A program made the position numbers and the translations under genes. From an uncultured Lachnospiraceae bacterium (GTDB taxonomy: Bacteria; Bacillota_A; Clostridia; Lachnospirales; Lachnospiraceae): a stretch of 64,000 nucleotides of DNA. The notes under the pieces were generated by a model. The model made no database searches. It was not told where the DNA came from and saw only the letters and a program-made list of their open reading frames with translations. Positions 8,686-17,592 of the stretch are shown one piece after another. Each line of letters opens with the position of its first letter. Within the stretch, counting starts at the first letter, position 1. Location of the stretch: assembly GCA_951801245.1 (NCBI GenBank), contig CATOMC010000013.1, positions 1 to 64,000 on the forward strand, in the 5' to 3' direction.

Positions 8686-9315
8686 ATGATTGTGACGCAG
8701 ATGACAGGTATATCCAGATCGCGCTATAGAGTCTATGTGGACGGGCAGTTCGCCTTTGTGCTTTACAGAGGGGAACTGCGGGAATTGGGAATTGAAGAAC
8801 AGAAGGAGATTTCCGATGCCTGTTACAGAAAGATTATGACACAGGTGCTTCCGCAGAGAGCGAAAAAGCGGGCAATGAACCTTCTGGAGACCAGGGATTA
8901 TACCAGTGGACAACTTCGCGAGAAATTACGCCAGGGAGAGTATCCTCCTGCATGCATTGATGAGGCAGTTGCTTATGTAGAGTCTTATGGATATGTAGAT
9001 GATCTGAGTTATGCGAAAGACTTTATTACATATCATCTGTATCATAAGAGCAGAACGCGGATAGAGCAGGACCTGATGCGCAAGGGGATTGGCAGGGATA
9101 TTATCGCCGCCGCCTTTGAGCAGCTAGAGCAGGACGGGGAGAGACAGGATGAAGCCGCAATGATCTTACAGCTTTTAGAAAAGAAAAAATATGATGCCCG
9201 GACAGCGTCAAAGCAGGATAAACAGAGAATGTACGGATTTCTCTATCGAAAAGGGTTTCCGTCTGATGCAATCAGCAGAGCACTTTTGCTTGACATAACT
9301 TCAAATTCATTATAG
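8686..9315 (+). CDS. recX: RecX family regulator of RecA
   Basis: A 209-residue RecX, which binds RecA filaments and limits or modulates their activity. It shows the repeated three-helix pattern of the family (AMNLLETRDYTSGQLREKLRQ, YVDDLSYAKDFI, RTRIEQDLMRKGI, KQRMYGFLYRKGF). ATG 8686 is preceded by GAGGA at 8676-8680 and is my choice; ATG 8674, four codons earlier, lacks a clear site. It follows recA by 57 bases and shares its transcript. Confidence 0.93.
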   Translation: MIVTQMTGISRSRYRVYVDGQFAFVLYRGELRELGIEEQKEISDACYRKIMTQVLPQRAKKRAMNLLETRDYTSGQLREKLRQGEYPPACIDEAVAYVESYGYVDDLSYAKDFITYHLYHKSRTRIEQDLMRKGIGRDIIAAAFEQLEQDGERQDEAAMILQLLEKKKYDARTASKQDKQRMYGFLYRKGFPSDAISRALLLDITSNSL

Positions 9316-9318
9316 AAT
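9290..9318 (+). promoter_or_regulatory. Sigma-A promoter of rny
   Basis: A consensus TTGACA (9290-9295) and TAGAAT (9313-9318) lie 17 bases apart, overlapping the last codons of recX. Transcription would start near 9325, giving a leader of about 105 bases before rny, so rny is probably made independently of the SOS-controlled recA. Confidence 0.75.
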
Positions 9319-9430
9319 TAATATGTTGTAATTTTGCTAACTATCGGGATGTTGTCATTTGGAGAATGGAAATGTCCGACAATAGATTAGATGATGTACA
9401 ATGAAAATTTAATAAGGAGGTGCTCCTGTA

Positions 9431-10978
9431 ATGTGGCAAGTTGTGATAGCAGTAGTCATCACACTGGTAGTCGCTATACCTGCATCTGCTTTGACAGCCG
9501 TCAACTATCGCAAGAAGGTTGTGGAAGCAAAGTTGGGTAATGCGGACGAAAAGGCCAGGGAAATCATTGACGAAGCTCTCAAAACTGCTGAGACGAAGAA
9601 GCGGGAGTCGTTGCTTGAAGTCAAGGAAGAGTCCATTCGCACCAAGAATGAATTGGACAAAGAAATCAAGGAACGTCGTGCCGAAGCGCAGCGCTATGAA
9701 CGCCGTATTCAGCAGAAGGAAGAGAACATCGACAAGAAAGCAGATGCTATTGAGAAAAAGGAAGCAAGTCTGGCACAGAGGGAAGATGCTCTTGCCAAGC
9801 AGCGTGAAGAAATTTCCAAGCTAAACGAGCAAAGATTACAGGAACTAGAACGAATCTCAGGTTTAACCTCCGAACAGGCAAAAGATTATTTGTTGAAAAT
9901 TGTTGAAGATGAAGTGAAGCATGAAACTGCTGTCATGATCAAAGAGATGGAGAGCAGGGCAAAGGAAGAGGCGGACAAGAAGGCAAAGGAGTATGTGGTC
10001 ACAGCAATCCAGAAATGTGCTGCGGATCATGTATCCGAGACGACCATATCCGTGGTGCAGCTTCCTAACGATGAAATGAAAGGCAGGATTATCGGTCGAG
10101 AGGGTCGTAATATCAGGACTCTTGAGACCATGACAGGCGTTGATCTGATTATCGATGATACGCCGGAAGCAGTCATCTTATCCGGATTTGATCCAATCCG
10201 TAGAGAAGTGGCAAGAATTGCACTCGAGAAACTGATCGTGGACGGACGGATTCATCCGGCAAGAATCGAGGAGATGGTCGAGAAAGCGCAGAAAGAAGTG
10301 GAAGTCATGATCAAAGAGGAAGGCGAAGCAGCTACCCTCGAAGTCGGTGTACATGGCATCCATCCTGAACTTGTCAGACTGCTTGGTAAGATGAAGTTCA
10401 GGACTAGTTATGGTCAGAACGCATTAAAACATTCTATTGAAGTTGCGCAGTTATCCGGTCTTCTCGCGGCAGAGATGGGGCTGGATGTCAGAATGGCGAA
10501 GCGTGCAGGGTTACTGCATGATATTGGTAAGGCTGTGGATCATGAAATGGAAGGATCACATATCCAGTTGGGTGTTGAACTCTGCCGGAAATATAAGGAA
10601 GGTCCGATTGTTATCAATGCGGTAGAATCACATCATGGTGATGTGGAAGCGCAGACATTGATCGCGTGTATCGTACAAGCGGCAGATACGATTTCTGCGG
10701 CGAGGCCGGGTGCGAGAAGAGAGACATTAGAAACATATACAACAAGACTAAAACAATTAGAAGACATTACAAACAATTTCAAAGGTGTTGACAAATCTTT
10801 TGCTATTCAGGCGGGTAGAGAGATTCGTGTTATGGTAGTTCCAGAACAGATCAGTGATTCTGACATGGTATTACTTGCAAGAGATATTTCCAAACAGATT
10901 GAAGCTGAGTTGGAATATCCTGGCCAGATCAAAGTGAATGTGATCCGAGAGAGCCGTGTCGTTGATTACGCCAAATAG
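9431..10978 (+). CDS. rny: Ribonuclease Y
   Basis: A 515-residue RNase Y, the membrane-anchored endoribonuclease that starts bulk mRNA decay in Firmicutes. Order: N-terminal membrane helix ([20 protein letters not shown]), a long charged coiled coil to about residue 200, a KH RNA-binding domain ([21 protein letters not shown]) and an HD hydrolase domain with [12 protein letters not shown] near residue 360. Length matches the family. Its ribosome site is a full AAGGAGGTG at 9415-9423. A strong hairpin terminator follows. Confidence 0.97.
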   Translation: MWQVVIAVVITLVVAIPASALTAVNYRKKVVEAKLGNADEKAREIIDEALKTAETKKRESLLEVKEESIRTKNELDKEIKERRAEAQRYERRIQQKEENIDKKADAIEKKEASLAQREDALAKQREEISKLNEQRLQELERISGLTSEQAKDYLLKIVEDEVKHETAVMIKEMESRAKEEADKKAKEYVVTAIQKCAADHVSETTISVVQLPNDEMKGRIIGREGRNIRTLETMTGVDLIIDDTPEAVILSGFDPIRREVARIALEKLIVDGRIHPARIEEMVEKAQKEVEVMIKEEGEAATLEVGVHGIHPELVRLLGKMKFRTSYGQNALKHSIEVAQLSGLLAAEMGLDVRMAKRAGLLHDIGKAVDHEMEGSHIQLGVELCRKYKEGPIVINAVESHHGDVEAQTLIACIVQAADTISAARPGARRETLETYTTRLKQLEDITNNFKGVDKSFAIQAGREIRVMVVPEQISDSDMVLLARDISKQIEAELEYPGQIKVNVIRESRVVDYAK

Positions 10979-10998
10979 GGATAGTGTAGAAAATAAAG

Positions 10999-11048
10999 TA
11001 AGGAAAGTATTGAGAATGCAGCATTTTCAACACTTTCCTTATTTTATA
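10999..11048 (+). terminator. Terminator after rny
   Basis: An 18-base arm at 10999-11016 pairs with 11024-11041 (16 Watson-Crick pairs plus two G-U) around a 7-base loop, followed by TTTT. The A-rich run before the stem would make it work on the opposite strand as well. Confidence 0.85.
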
Positions 11049-11175
11049 GGATATAGGAAAATGCTGTAACGTAAAATAGTTAATGACAATGGGATGTATT
11101 TTCTCAATCGTCGCTGTTGGGCGGCGATTTCCTGTTTACTGTATTGTTCCGAATAAGTATATCAATATGATGCAG

Positions 11176-11203
11176 AGCCGGCTTATAAAGCTGGCTTTGT
11201 TTG
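11176..11203 (+). terminator. Possible orphan terminator hairpin
   Basis: AGCCGGCT (11176-11183) pairs with AGCTGGCT (11189-11196) around a 5-base loop, followed by TTGTTTG. No gene that it would serve lies just upstream, since rny already has its own terminator, so it may be left over from a lost gene. Confidence 0.4.
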
Positions 11204-11279
11204 ATAAAATGGGAAATCAGCATTTATGTAATAAAATAAAACAAAATAGACAAAAAATCAAAACTAAAACAAGAAACTG

Positions 11280-11307
11280 TTTATAAACAATGTTTTTAAA
11301 TTATAAT
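11280..11307 (+). promoter_or_regulatory. Candidate promoter of the decayed AAA/RloB module
   Basis: TATAAT at 11302-11307 with TTTATA 16 bases upstream (11280-11285), overlapping a perfect 12-base palindrome TGTTTATAAACA (11278-11289). The surrounding DNA is very AT-rich, so a chance match is possible. Confidence 0.35.
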
Positions 11308-11338
11308 ATAAGTGAATAAGCAAATGTTGAGGTGTTGT

Positions 11339-11902
11339 ATGCTGATTTATTATTGTTTTAATAATTTTTCTTCATTTAATTGCGAAAGTGAATTTTCTAT
11401 GAGTGCACCGACTGGAAAGGTAAAAAAACGTTTCCCGGACAATTATGTTGAAACTGCACAAGGATTTGATCTGCTGAAATCTGCGGTAATTGTAGGCGAG
11501 AATGCCGGTGGTAAATCCAATTTCATCAATAGCTTAAAATATTTAAAATCTTTGTTTGTAACCAATAGCCAGGTGAAGTCTGCATTTTTCGTGTGATTTA
11601 TGAAATAAAGTAATGTTTGCAGATGAAATGGATCGCGTATTAATGCTATTTTGTCTGATAGAGTGATTTCTTTAGTAAACGGAGCAGAGAACAGCGGGCA
11701 GTTTATTTTCTCTACGCATAATGTGTTGTATTTGGATTTGAAGACCTACATGAAAGAGCAGATTTATTTTGTTACCAAGAACAGAGAGAGGCTTACTTCG
11801 GAAATGTATTCATTGGCCGATTTTCAGGAAGTTCGTTATGAAACTACTAAGATTTACGAGTTTTATCGGAAAGGCATTCTGGGAGGGACAGCATTTGAGT
11901 AG
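11339..11902 (+). pseudogene. AAA ATPase remnant (AAA_15/AAA_21 type, partner of RloB)
   Basis: The start is typical of this ATPase group: MLIYYCFNNFSSFNCESEFSM, then VIVGENAGGKSNFINSL with Walker A at about residue 58. After 86 codons the frame stops (TGA 11594-11596). A short piece around 11613-11650, reading FADEMDR, looks like the Walker B/D-loop part in another frame. From 11651 to 11902 the original frame resumes with the family C-terminus (QFIFSTHNVLYLD, KIYEFYRKGILGGTAFE). Intact relatives are around 400 residues, so roughly half is missing. GAGG at 11329-11332 would serve ATG 11339. The region is richer in AT than its neighbours, in keeping with transfer. Confidence 0.8.
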
Positions 11903-12517
11903 ACCGGAATGTAAATTACAAAAGCGATTTGTTGTTTTCTGCGAGGGTGATACAGAATACAACTACATTAATAAAATGCGCGGCGCTAAACGGCAGGATG
12001 TGCAGATTGCATTGAAACCAATAAATATGCATGGCGGCGGTTACGGCAACTTCTTAAAGAAAATAAAGACGGAACAACAGACCAACTGGTTGGCCAAATT
12101 CATCATTGTTGACGCGGACCGGCTGACGAAACATTGCGAAGAAAAAGATAATTTTATACGGCTGACGGAGTACTGCAGAATAAGAAAGGAGTCATTTCTT
12201 ATTTTCTGATTGTAAATAATTCGGATTTTGAGTATGTTGCCTGTTTGCATGTGCCTGCGTATAAAGGGCAGGAAGTAATAAGGTTTCTGCAGACGGTTCT
12301 TGGATTCCGGTCTTTGGAACAGTTTAAGAAGAACACAGAGGTGTATGAGTGCCTGAATCATGGTGAACGATCAAAGAATCTTGGATATATAAAATACGTC
12401 CCAATACCTCTTTCTGTACAGTTTGCCCATAAACAGCGGTACTTTCCTAAGAAAATTATCTTTTCTGTATACTTGTGGAATTGGAGAATCTGTAGTAGAA
12501 TGATTATCGGTGTATGA
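11895..12517 (+). pseudogene. RloB-like protein remnant, frameshifted
   Basis: A TTG start at 11895, overlapping the end of the ATPase by 8 bases, opens a frame with RloB features: KRFVVFCEGDTEYNYINKM, LKPINMHGGGYGNFLKK, and FIIVDADRLTKH. The reading then shifts near 12178: the first frame ends with TGA just before 12210, while the next frame carries on the same protein (GVISYFLIVNNSDFEYVACL, VPAYKGQEVIRFLQTVLGFRSLEQF). After about 12370 the similarity I recognise is lost and the frame ends at 12517. RloB proteins have a Toprim-like fold and travel with AAA ATPases in defence or restriction-linked loci; here the gene is almost certainly dead. Confidence 0.75.
12473..12501 (+). promoter_or_regulatory. 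Candidate promoter of the aminotransferase gene
   Basis: TTGTGG (12473-12478) and TAGAAT (12496-12501) lie 17 bases apart, 52 bases before the start codon. The -35 matches consensus at only three positions. It overlaps the end of the RloB remnant. Confidence 0.5.
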
Positions 12518-12552
12518 TTGTATACAATAATTCAATTATTATGGAGGACAAC

Positions 12553-13836
12553 ATGAAACCGTACAGAGAAATGAGTAAGGATGAACTCGCGAAACAGAAA
12601 GCGGAACTGACCAAACAGTTTGAGGATGCCAAGAAAATGGGTTTAAAACTTGATATGTCCAGGGGTAAGCCAACCTCGGCTCAGTTGGATATGACAATGG
12701 GACTGATGGATGTGCTGAATTCAGATTCGGATATGACGACCATGGATGGTGTGGATGCCAGAAACTATGGTTTGATGGACGGCATTATTGAGGCGAAGCA
12801 TTTATTGGCAGACGTGATGAGTGTTCCGGCGGAAAATGTGATTGTGTACGGTAATTCCAGTCTGGCCATTATGTATGATACGATATCCCGTTCTGTTACG
12901 CACGGAGTGATGGGATCAACACCCTGGTGTAAACTTGATCAGGTAAAGTTCTTATGTCCGGTGCCCGGCTATGACAGACATTTTGCGATTACGGAGCATT
13001 TTGGGATTGAGATGATTCTGATTCCCATTACACCGCAGGGACCTGATATGGATCTGGTGGAGAAATACGTGAATGAGGATCCGGCAGTAAAGGGAATCTG
13101 GTGTGTGCCGAAATATTCCAATCCACAGGGCATATCTTACTCCGATGAGACGGTGAGAAGATTTGCGGCATTAAAACCAGCAGCGAAAGATTTTAGAATT
13201 TACTGGGATAATGCCTATGCGATTCATCATTTGTATGAAGATAAGCAGGATCAGATTCTGGAGATCTTGAGTGAGTGTGAGAAGGCCGGTAATCCTGATA
13301 TGGTATATGAGTTCTGCTCTACATCGAAGATTACCTTTTCTGGAAGCGGTATCGCAGCCATGGCATCTTCTCCTGCTAACCTGGCAGATATCAAAAAGAC
13401 GCTTACACTGCAGACCATCGGGCATGATAAAGTCAATCAGCTTCGCCATGCCAGATATTTCAAGAATGTGGAAGGCATGTTAGTTCATATGAAGAGACAT
13501 GCGGACATCCTGCGGCCCAAGTTTGAGGCAGTACTGTCTGTGCTGGACAAAGAATTGGGCGGTCTTGAGATTGGAGAGTGGACCAGGCCTCTTGGCGGTT
13601 ATTTCATCTCTTTTGATGCGATGGAAGGGTGTGCGAAAGCTATTGTGGAGAAGTGTAAGGAAGCCGGCGTGGTTCTTACCGGTGCAGGCGCTACTTTCCC
13701 TTACGGCAAAGATCCCAAAGACAGCAACATCCGTATTGCGCCTACCTACCCTACATCGGAAGATATGGCCAAAGCCACGGACGTGTTTGTGCTCTGTGTG
13801 AAGCTGGTCAGCGTAGAGAAATTGCTGGAGGCATAA
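12553..13836 (+). CDS. Class I aminotransferase, aspartate aminotransferase Ic type
   Basis: A 427-residue PLP-dependent aminotransferase. The N-terminus has LDMSRGKPTSAQLDM, then VIVYGNSSLAIMYDT, a CVPKYSNPQGISYS substrate-binding segment, IYWDNAYAIHHLY, and the PLP-binding lysine K259 in STSKITFSGSG. This pattern fits the aspartate aminotransferase Ic subgroup, which makes aspartate from oxaloacetate and glutamate; the exact substrate is inferred. ATG 12553 follows GGAGG at 12543-12547; an in-frame ATG at 12541 overlaps that site. It stands alone between the dead RloB gene and a hairpin at 13908. Confidence 0.88.
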   Translation: MKPYREMSKDELAKQKAELTKQFEDAKKMGLKLDMSRGKPTSAQLDMTMGLMDVLNSDSDMTTMDGVDARNYGLMDGIIEAKHLLADVMSVPAENVIVYGNSSLAIMYDTISRSVTHGVMGSTPWCKLDQVKFLCPVPGYDRHFAITEHFGIEMILIPITPQGPDMDLVEKYVNEDPAVKGIWCVPKYSNPQGISYSDETVRRFAALKPAAKDFRIYWDNAYAIHHLYEDKQDQILEILSECEKAGNPDMVYEFCSTSKITFSGSGIAAMASSPANLADIKKTLTLQTIGHDKVNQLRHARYFKNVEGMLVHMKRHADILRPKFEAVLSVLDKELGGLEIGEWTRPLGGYFISFDAMEGCAKAIVEKCKEAGVVLTGAGATFPYGKDPKDSNIRIAPTYPTSEDMAKATDVFVLCVKLVSVEKLLEA

Positions 13837-13907
13837 TAAACCTGGCATTATTTTAAAATGAGTAGAATGATTTCAGAATCAGAAAGTGAATAAAAGTATT
13901 GTGACAG

Positions 13908-13951
13908 ATATGGTTTCCGTTGTAGAATATAGTACGGAAGCCATATTTTAG
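13908..13951 (+). terminator. Terminator after the aminotransferase gene
   Basis: A 13-base arm at 13908-13920 pairs with 13934-13946 (one G-U pair) around a 13-base loop and is followed by TTTTA. It lies 71 bases after the stop and 34 before the next start. Confidence 0.65.
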
Positions 13952-13984
13952 ATTTGCAGGCGGCAGAAAGGAAGGAGCATAGTT

Positions 13985-14518
13985 ATGGAACATTATGAAA
14001 GACTGGGGAGAGAACTGGTACACAAGGGTGCTATCATAGATTATTATCAGGACACGATCAAAGTACCCAACGGCAATATTGTGAAGTGGGATTTGATCAC
14101 ACACAAAGGAGCGGCCGCTGTGGTAGCCGTGCAGAATGACGGAAGACTTCTGATGGTGAGGCAGTATCGGAATGCGCTTGATCGTGAGACTCTGGAGATT
14201 CCGGCCGGGGCGCTTGATACGGCAGAGGAGCCTACGCAGGTGGCGGCGGCCAGGGAACTGGAGGAGGAGACGGGTTATAAAGCGGGAAAACTGGAACTTC
14301 TAATCTCGCTTAGGACAACGGTCGCTTTTTGTAACGAGAGAATAGATGTCTATGTGGCCACGGATTTAACCCCCAGCAGGCAGCATCTGGATGAAGACGA
14401 ATTCTTAAATGTGGAAAGTTATGATTTGGAGGAACTGGTACAAATGATTTATGACTGTAAGATTCAGGACGCAAAGACAGTTTCTTCTATTTTGGCGTAT
14501 CAGCATAAGTACCGATAA
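13985..14518 (+). CDS. nudF: NUDIX hydrolase, ADP-ribose pyrophosphatase type
   Basis: A 177-residue NUDIX enzyme. The NUDIX box G-x5-E-x7-REUxEExGU is complete (GALDTAEEPTQVAAARELEEETGY begins near residue 77; the catalytic RELEEE is intact). The preceding VRQYRNALDRETLEIPAG segment is typical of ADP-ribose pyrophosphatases, which split ADP-ribose into AMP and ribose 5-phosphate. Its place directly before spoIIM and xerD matches the nudF-spoIIM-xerD region of Bacillus subtilis, supporting the nudF assignment. The site AAGGAAGGAG (13969-13978) gives the start. Confidence 0.9.
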   Translation: MEHYERLGRELVHKGAIIDYYQDTIKVPNGNIVKWDLITHKGAAAVVAVQNDGRLLMVRQYRNALDRETLEIPAGALDTAEEPTQVAAARELEEETGYKAGKLELLISLRTTVAFCNERIDVYVATDLTPSRQHLDEDEFLNVESYDLEELVQMIYDCKIQDAKTVSSILAYQHKYR

Positions 14519-14560
14519 CTTTTACGCATGTACAGTCCCTTCAAAGCATATAGATAGATA

Positions 14561-14592
14561 GGAAACGTCATGTATTCTTGTATGGCGTTTCC
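14561..14592 (+). other. Hairpin between nudF and spoIIM
   Basis: GGAAACGTCAT (14561-14571) pairs with ATGGCGTTTCC (14582-14592) with one G-U pair around a 10-base loop. No T run follows, so it is not a standard intrinsic terminator. It may shape the spoIIM leader or its messenger's stability. Confidence 0.5.
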
Positions 14593-14636
14593 GATAGATG
14601 TGCGTATCAGACGATACGCTCAAAGAGGGGATAAAT

Positions 14637-15242
14637 GTGCGTAAGCAGTCATGGTCAAAGAACAGCTATTATATGATGTATCTGTTTATGATTGGTCTTT
14701 TTATCGGTATTCTGGTGGTCAATGCAGGACATGATTCCTGGATCGCAGACAGCGATCTGCTGGGGATGGAGATGATCACGCGGCTCAAGAACAGTATTCC
14801 GGCCGGAGAGGGACTGTTTGGCTATGTATTGAAACACAGATTGTTTACACTCTGTATGCTGGCACTTTTATCTACCACAATGGTGGGTCTGCCTGTGGTC
14901 TGTGTATACATCTGCTACATAGGGCTTTCTGCGGGATGTCTTCTATCGGTGGCGGTCATCCGCTATGGGATCCGGGGACTTTTATTTGTGGCGGCGGGAT
15001 TGCTGCCCCAGGCGTTCTGTCTGGTGCCGGCTTATATCGGTCTTTTTATCTGGGCAGTCAGCCTCAACAGGACACTGTATGCACCGAAGTCATATTTGGA
15101 TGGATATGAGCGTTACAGCAAACAGTTTTATTTGAAAAAGGGTTCGCAGATTATCATCGTGACAGCAGTTGTCATAATAGGTTGTCTTTTAGAGAGTTAT
15201 GTCAATCCTAAAGTCCTGCATTTTATCCTGAAAATATTCTGA
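14637..15242 (+). CDS. spoIIM: Stage II sporulation protein M family
   Basis: A 201-residue membrane protein with about five hydrophobic helices and the closing motif ESYVNP typical of SpoIIM. In Bacillus SpoIIM works with SpoIID and SpoIIP to remove septal peptidoglycan so the mother cell can engulf the forespore. GTG 14637 follows AGAGGGG (14624-14630) and gives a normal N-terminus (VRKQSWSKNSYYMMYLFMIG); an ATG at 14598 lacks a ribosome site. The gene shows that this organism descends from, and probably is, a spore former. Confidence 0.88.
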   Translation: MRKQSWSKNSYYMMYLFMIGLFIGILVVNAGHDSWIADSDLLGMEMITRLKNSIPAGEGLFGYVLKHRLFTLCMLALLSTTMVGLPVVCVYICYIGLSAGCLLSVAVIRYGIRGLLFVAAGLLPQAFCLVPAYIGLFIWAVSLNRTLYAPKSYLDGYERYSKQFYLKKGSQIIIVTAVVIIGCLLESYVNPKVLHFILKIF

Positions 15243-15360
15243 GAAAATTTTTTTGATTTGTTTTTCCAAGATATAGTAGACATAAATTCTTCGGTTGCCG
15301 ATATCTTGTATCTTATTGAGAAAACCGCGCAAATGCCCGTAAATTCAGGGAAAAATCCAT

Positions 15361-15389
15361 TTGCTTTTCTCCAAAAATCTGATTATAAT
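15361..15389 (+). promoter_or_regulatory. Sigma-A promoter of xerD
   Basis: TTGCTT (15361-15366), a 17-base spacer and a perfect TATAAT (15384-15389). Transcription would start near 15396, about 55 bases before xerD. Confidence 0.75.
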
Positions 15390-15451
15390 GAAATGCAGAC
15401 GGTGATTTGATTTACATAAAAGAATCACGAGGGGGAAGGATTTCCGAACAC

Positions 15452-16336
15452 ATGGAGAAAGAAATCAGTGCATTTATCGCCTATTTACATAATGTGAAGA
15501 ATACCTCCAACAACACGGAGCTATCTTATAAAAGAGATCTGGAGAAAGTGCAGCACTTTATGGCTTCGCGCGGCATCGAGGAAGCGGGGGTAGTGTCTGC
15601 AAGGGATCTGAGCGATTATGTGAAATATCTCGAAGATAATAAGTTTGCGGCGGCCACTGTGTCCAGAAATATTGCCTCCTTGAAGGCTTTTTATCATTTT
15701 ATGGTGCAAGAAGGAATGGTGCCGGCGGATATCTCCGATAAGCTTAAGGCGCCTAAGATCGAGAAAAAGGCACCGGAGATCATGTCTCCTGACGAAGTGG
15801 TACGTCTCTTAGAACAACCTTCCGGGGATACGCCCAAGGAAATTCGTGATAAGGCCATGTTGGAACTTCTCTATGCGACAGGAATCCGGGTGACGGAACT
15901 GATCACCTTAAAGGTATCTGACGTGAATATGCAGATGAGTTTTATATTGTGTCGTGACCGCAACAAAGAGAGGATCATTCCCTTTGGAGCGGCAGCCAAA
16001 AGTGCCATGGCACGGTATCTGAACGGAACAAGGGAAGAAATGCTGGAGAATAAAGCTTCGGATGTTCTCTTTGCGAACTGTTCCGGTCAGCCCATGAGTA
16101 GGCAGGGCTTCTGGAAACTGATCAAGCATTATGCAAAAAAGGCGGATATCCAGGCAGATATCACACCTCATACATTAAGACATTCTTTTGCAGCGCATCT
16201 GGTTGAGAATGGCGCTGATTTAAGGAGCGTCCAGGAAATGTTAGGACACTCCGATATTTCCACAACGCAGATCTATGCAAATCTGAATCACAACCATATC
16301 CGGGAAGTATATGCGAAAGCACATCCCCGCGGATAG
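15452..16336 (+). CDS. xerD: Site-specific tyrosine recombinase XerD
   Basis: A 294-residue tyrosine recombinase of normal XerD length. Residues 1-90 form the SAM-like core-binding domain; the catalytic domain has Arg in YATGIRVTEL (about 146), HTLRHSFAAHL with His240 and Arg243, LGHSDISTTQ, and the nucleophile Tyr in IYANL. With XerC-like partners it resolves chromosome dimers at dif. ATG 15452 with GGGGGAAGGA upstream is chosen over earlier in-frame codons. The context after spoIIM fits the chromosomal housekeeping recombinase rather than a phage integrase. Confidence 0.93.
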   Translation: MEKEISAFIAYLHNVKNTSNNTELSYKRDLEKVQHFMASRGIEEAGVVSARDLSDYVKYLEDNKFAAATVSRNIASLKAFYHFMVQEGMVPADISDKLKAPKIEKKAPEIMSPDEVVRLLEQPSGDTPKEIRDKAMLELLYATGIRVTELITLKVSDVNMQMSFILCRDRNKERIIPFGAAAKSAMARYLNGTREEMLENKASDVLFANCSGQPMSRQGFWKLIKHYAKKADIQADITPHTLRHSFAAHLVENGADLRSVQEMLGHSDISTTQIYANLNHNHIREVYAKAHPRG

Positions 16337-16348
16337 AAGGTCAATATG

Positions 16349-16369
16349 GGAGAATGCCAGGCATTCTCC
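16349..16369. terminator. Shared hairpin between convergent xerD and aroF
   Basis: GGAGAATGC (16349-16357) and GCATTCTCC (16361-16369) form a perfect 9-base stem with loop CAG, filling the gap between the two convergent stop codons. The T run is weak on both strands (TTAAT on plus), so termination may be partial. Confidence 0.6.
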
Positions 16370-17398
16370 TTAATCATATTCTGCAATGTCATAAATCAAT
16401 CTTTCGGATGCCTCCCATCCAAGGCACGGATCGGTGATGGATTTGCCGTAGACGCCCTCGCCGATTTTCTGACAGCCTTCTTCAATGTAGCTTTCGATCA
16501 TGACACCCTTGACCATACTGTGGATATCACGGTTTAACTTACGACTGTGCATGACTTCTTTTACAATCCGGATCTGCTGTGCAAACTGCTTGTCGGAGTT
16601 GTTATGGTTCGCATCGATCACACAGGCGGGATTTACCAGATCGTAATCCTGATACAGGGTGTAGAGGGTGTTTAAGTCCTCATAGTGGTAGTTGGGCAGA
16701 CTCCGGCCATGTTTGTTGACGGAACCGCGAAGTACCGCGTGGGACAGGGGATTACCGTCCGTGCACACTTCCATGCCCCGGTAGATAAAGGAGTGGGGGT
16801 GCTGGGCTGCATAGATGGAATTGAGCATGACGGAGAGTGTGCCGCTGGTGGGATTCTTCATACCGGCGGGAACATCGAAACCGCTGACTGTCATACGATG
16901 CTGCTGATCCTCTACGGAGCGGGCGCCGATGGCCACATAGGAGAGGATATCTTCCACATAGCCCCAGTTCTCGGGATAGAGCATTTCATCGGCGGCGGTC
17001 AGGCCTGATTCTTCAATGGCTCTGATGTGCATTTTGCGCATGGCGATCAGTCCGGCCATAAAATCGGGTTTCTTCTCCGGATCAGGCTGGCTGACGATGC
17101 CTTTGTAGCCCTCCCCGGTAGTACGGGGTTTGTTGGTGTAGATCCTGGGAATCAGGACCAGCTTGTCCTGCACTTTTTCATTGACTCTGGAGAGCCTGTT
17201 CACATAATCACAGACAGCCTCCTCATTATCCGCGGAACAGGGGCCGATGATGACCAGGAATTTATTACTTTTCCCTGTGAGCACATCTTTGATCTGTGCA
17301 TCACGTTTTTCCTTGATTTCAACTGCCTGTCTGGGTACTGGGAATTGTTTCCGGATTTCTTCCGGGGTTGGGAGTTTGGTTACGTATCGAAAAGACAT
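16370..17398 (-). CDS. aroF: 3-Deoxy-7-phosphoheptulonate synthase, class I (AroF/G/H type)
   Basis: A 342-residue DAHP synthase, which joins phosphoenolpyruvate and erythrose 4-phosphate in the first step of aromatic amino acid synthesis. Class I motifs are clear: FLVIIGPCSADN, IYTNKPRTTGEGYKG, NPTSGTLSVMLN, CVIDANHNNSDKQF, and MIESYIEEGCQ. The start at 17398 (MSFRYVTKLP) follows an AGGA site; further upstream codons lack support. This enterobacterial-type enzyme is normally feedback-controlled by an aromatic amino acid; which one cannot be told. No other aromatic-pathway gene lies nearby. Confidence 0.94.
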   Translation of the reverse strand: MSFRYVTKLPTPEEIRKQFPVPRQAVEIKEKRDAQIKDVLTGKSNKFLVIIGPCSADNEEAVCDYVNRLSRVNEKVQDKLVLIPRIYTNKPRTTGEGYKGIVSQPDPEKKPDFMAGLIAMRKMHIRAIEESGLTAADEMLYPENWGYVEDILSYVAIGARSVEDQQHRMTVSGFDVPAGMKNPTSGTLSVMLNSIYAAQHPHSFIYRGMEVCTDGNPLSHAVLRGSVNKHGRSLPNYHYEDLNTLYTLYQDYDLVNPACVIDANHNNSDKQFAQQIRIVKEVMHSRKLNRDIHSMVKGVMIESYIEEGCQKIGEGVYGKSITDPCLGWEASERLIYDIAEYD

Positions 17399-17563
17399 TG
17401 TTTTCCTCGTTTCTGCGTGAACGGCGCCCGGATACAAGGCATTCCCGCCGCCGGCACGCGTTTATTGTTTATCATATTTTAGCGCATGAAAGTAATCTGG
17501 TAACGGTTCGGTTTTCTGCCATTGCGCGAAGCAAATTACTTTCGTTGTGGAAAAAACATCTAC

Positions 17564-17592
17564 ATTATAGTATATTGTTGTAAGAATCGCAA
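17564..17592 (-). promoter_or_regulatory. Minus-strand promoter of aroF
   Basis: Read on the minus strand, TTGCGA (17592-17587), a 17-base spacer and a perfect TATAAT (17569-17564). It overlaps the end of the upstream flippase gene. The predicted leader before aroF is about 155 bases, long for a simple gene; I found no aromatic-rich leader peptide in it. Confidence 0.65.

Noticed and set aside
11083..11286. 67-codon open frame between rny and the AAA remnant
   Set aside because: It crosses the hairpin at 11176-11203, is rich in Lys/Asn from AT-rich DNA, and shows no known motif.
14541..14580. Possible sigma-E-like promoter (CATATAG...CATGTATT) before spoIIM
   Set aside because: Both elements match the sporulation consensus poorly and the -10 lies inside a hairpin; not enough to call.
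17399..17557. Possible attenuator leader peptide before aroF
   Set aside because: The only short frame with a start (about 16 codons) has no Phe, Tyr or Trp run, and no terminator/antiterminator pair is clear.
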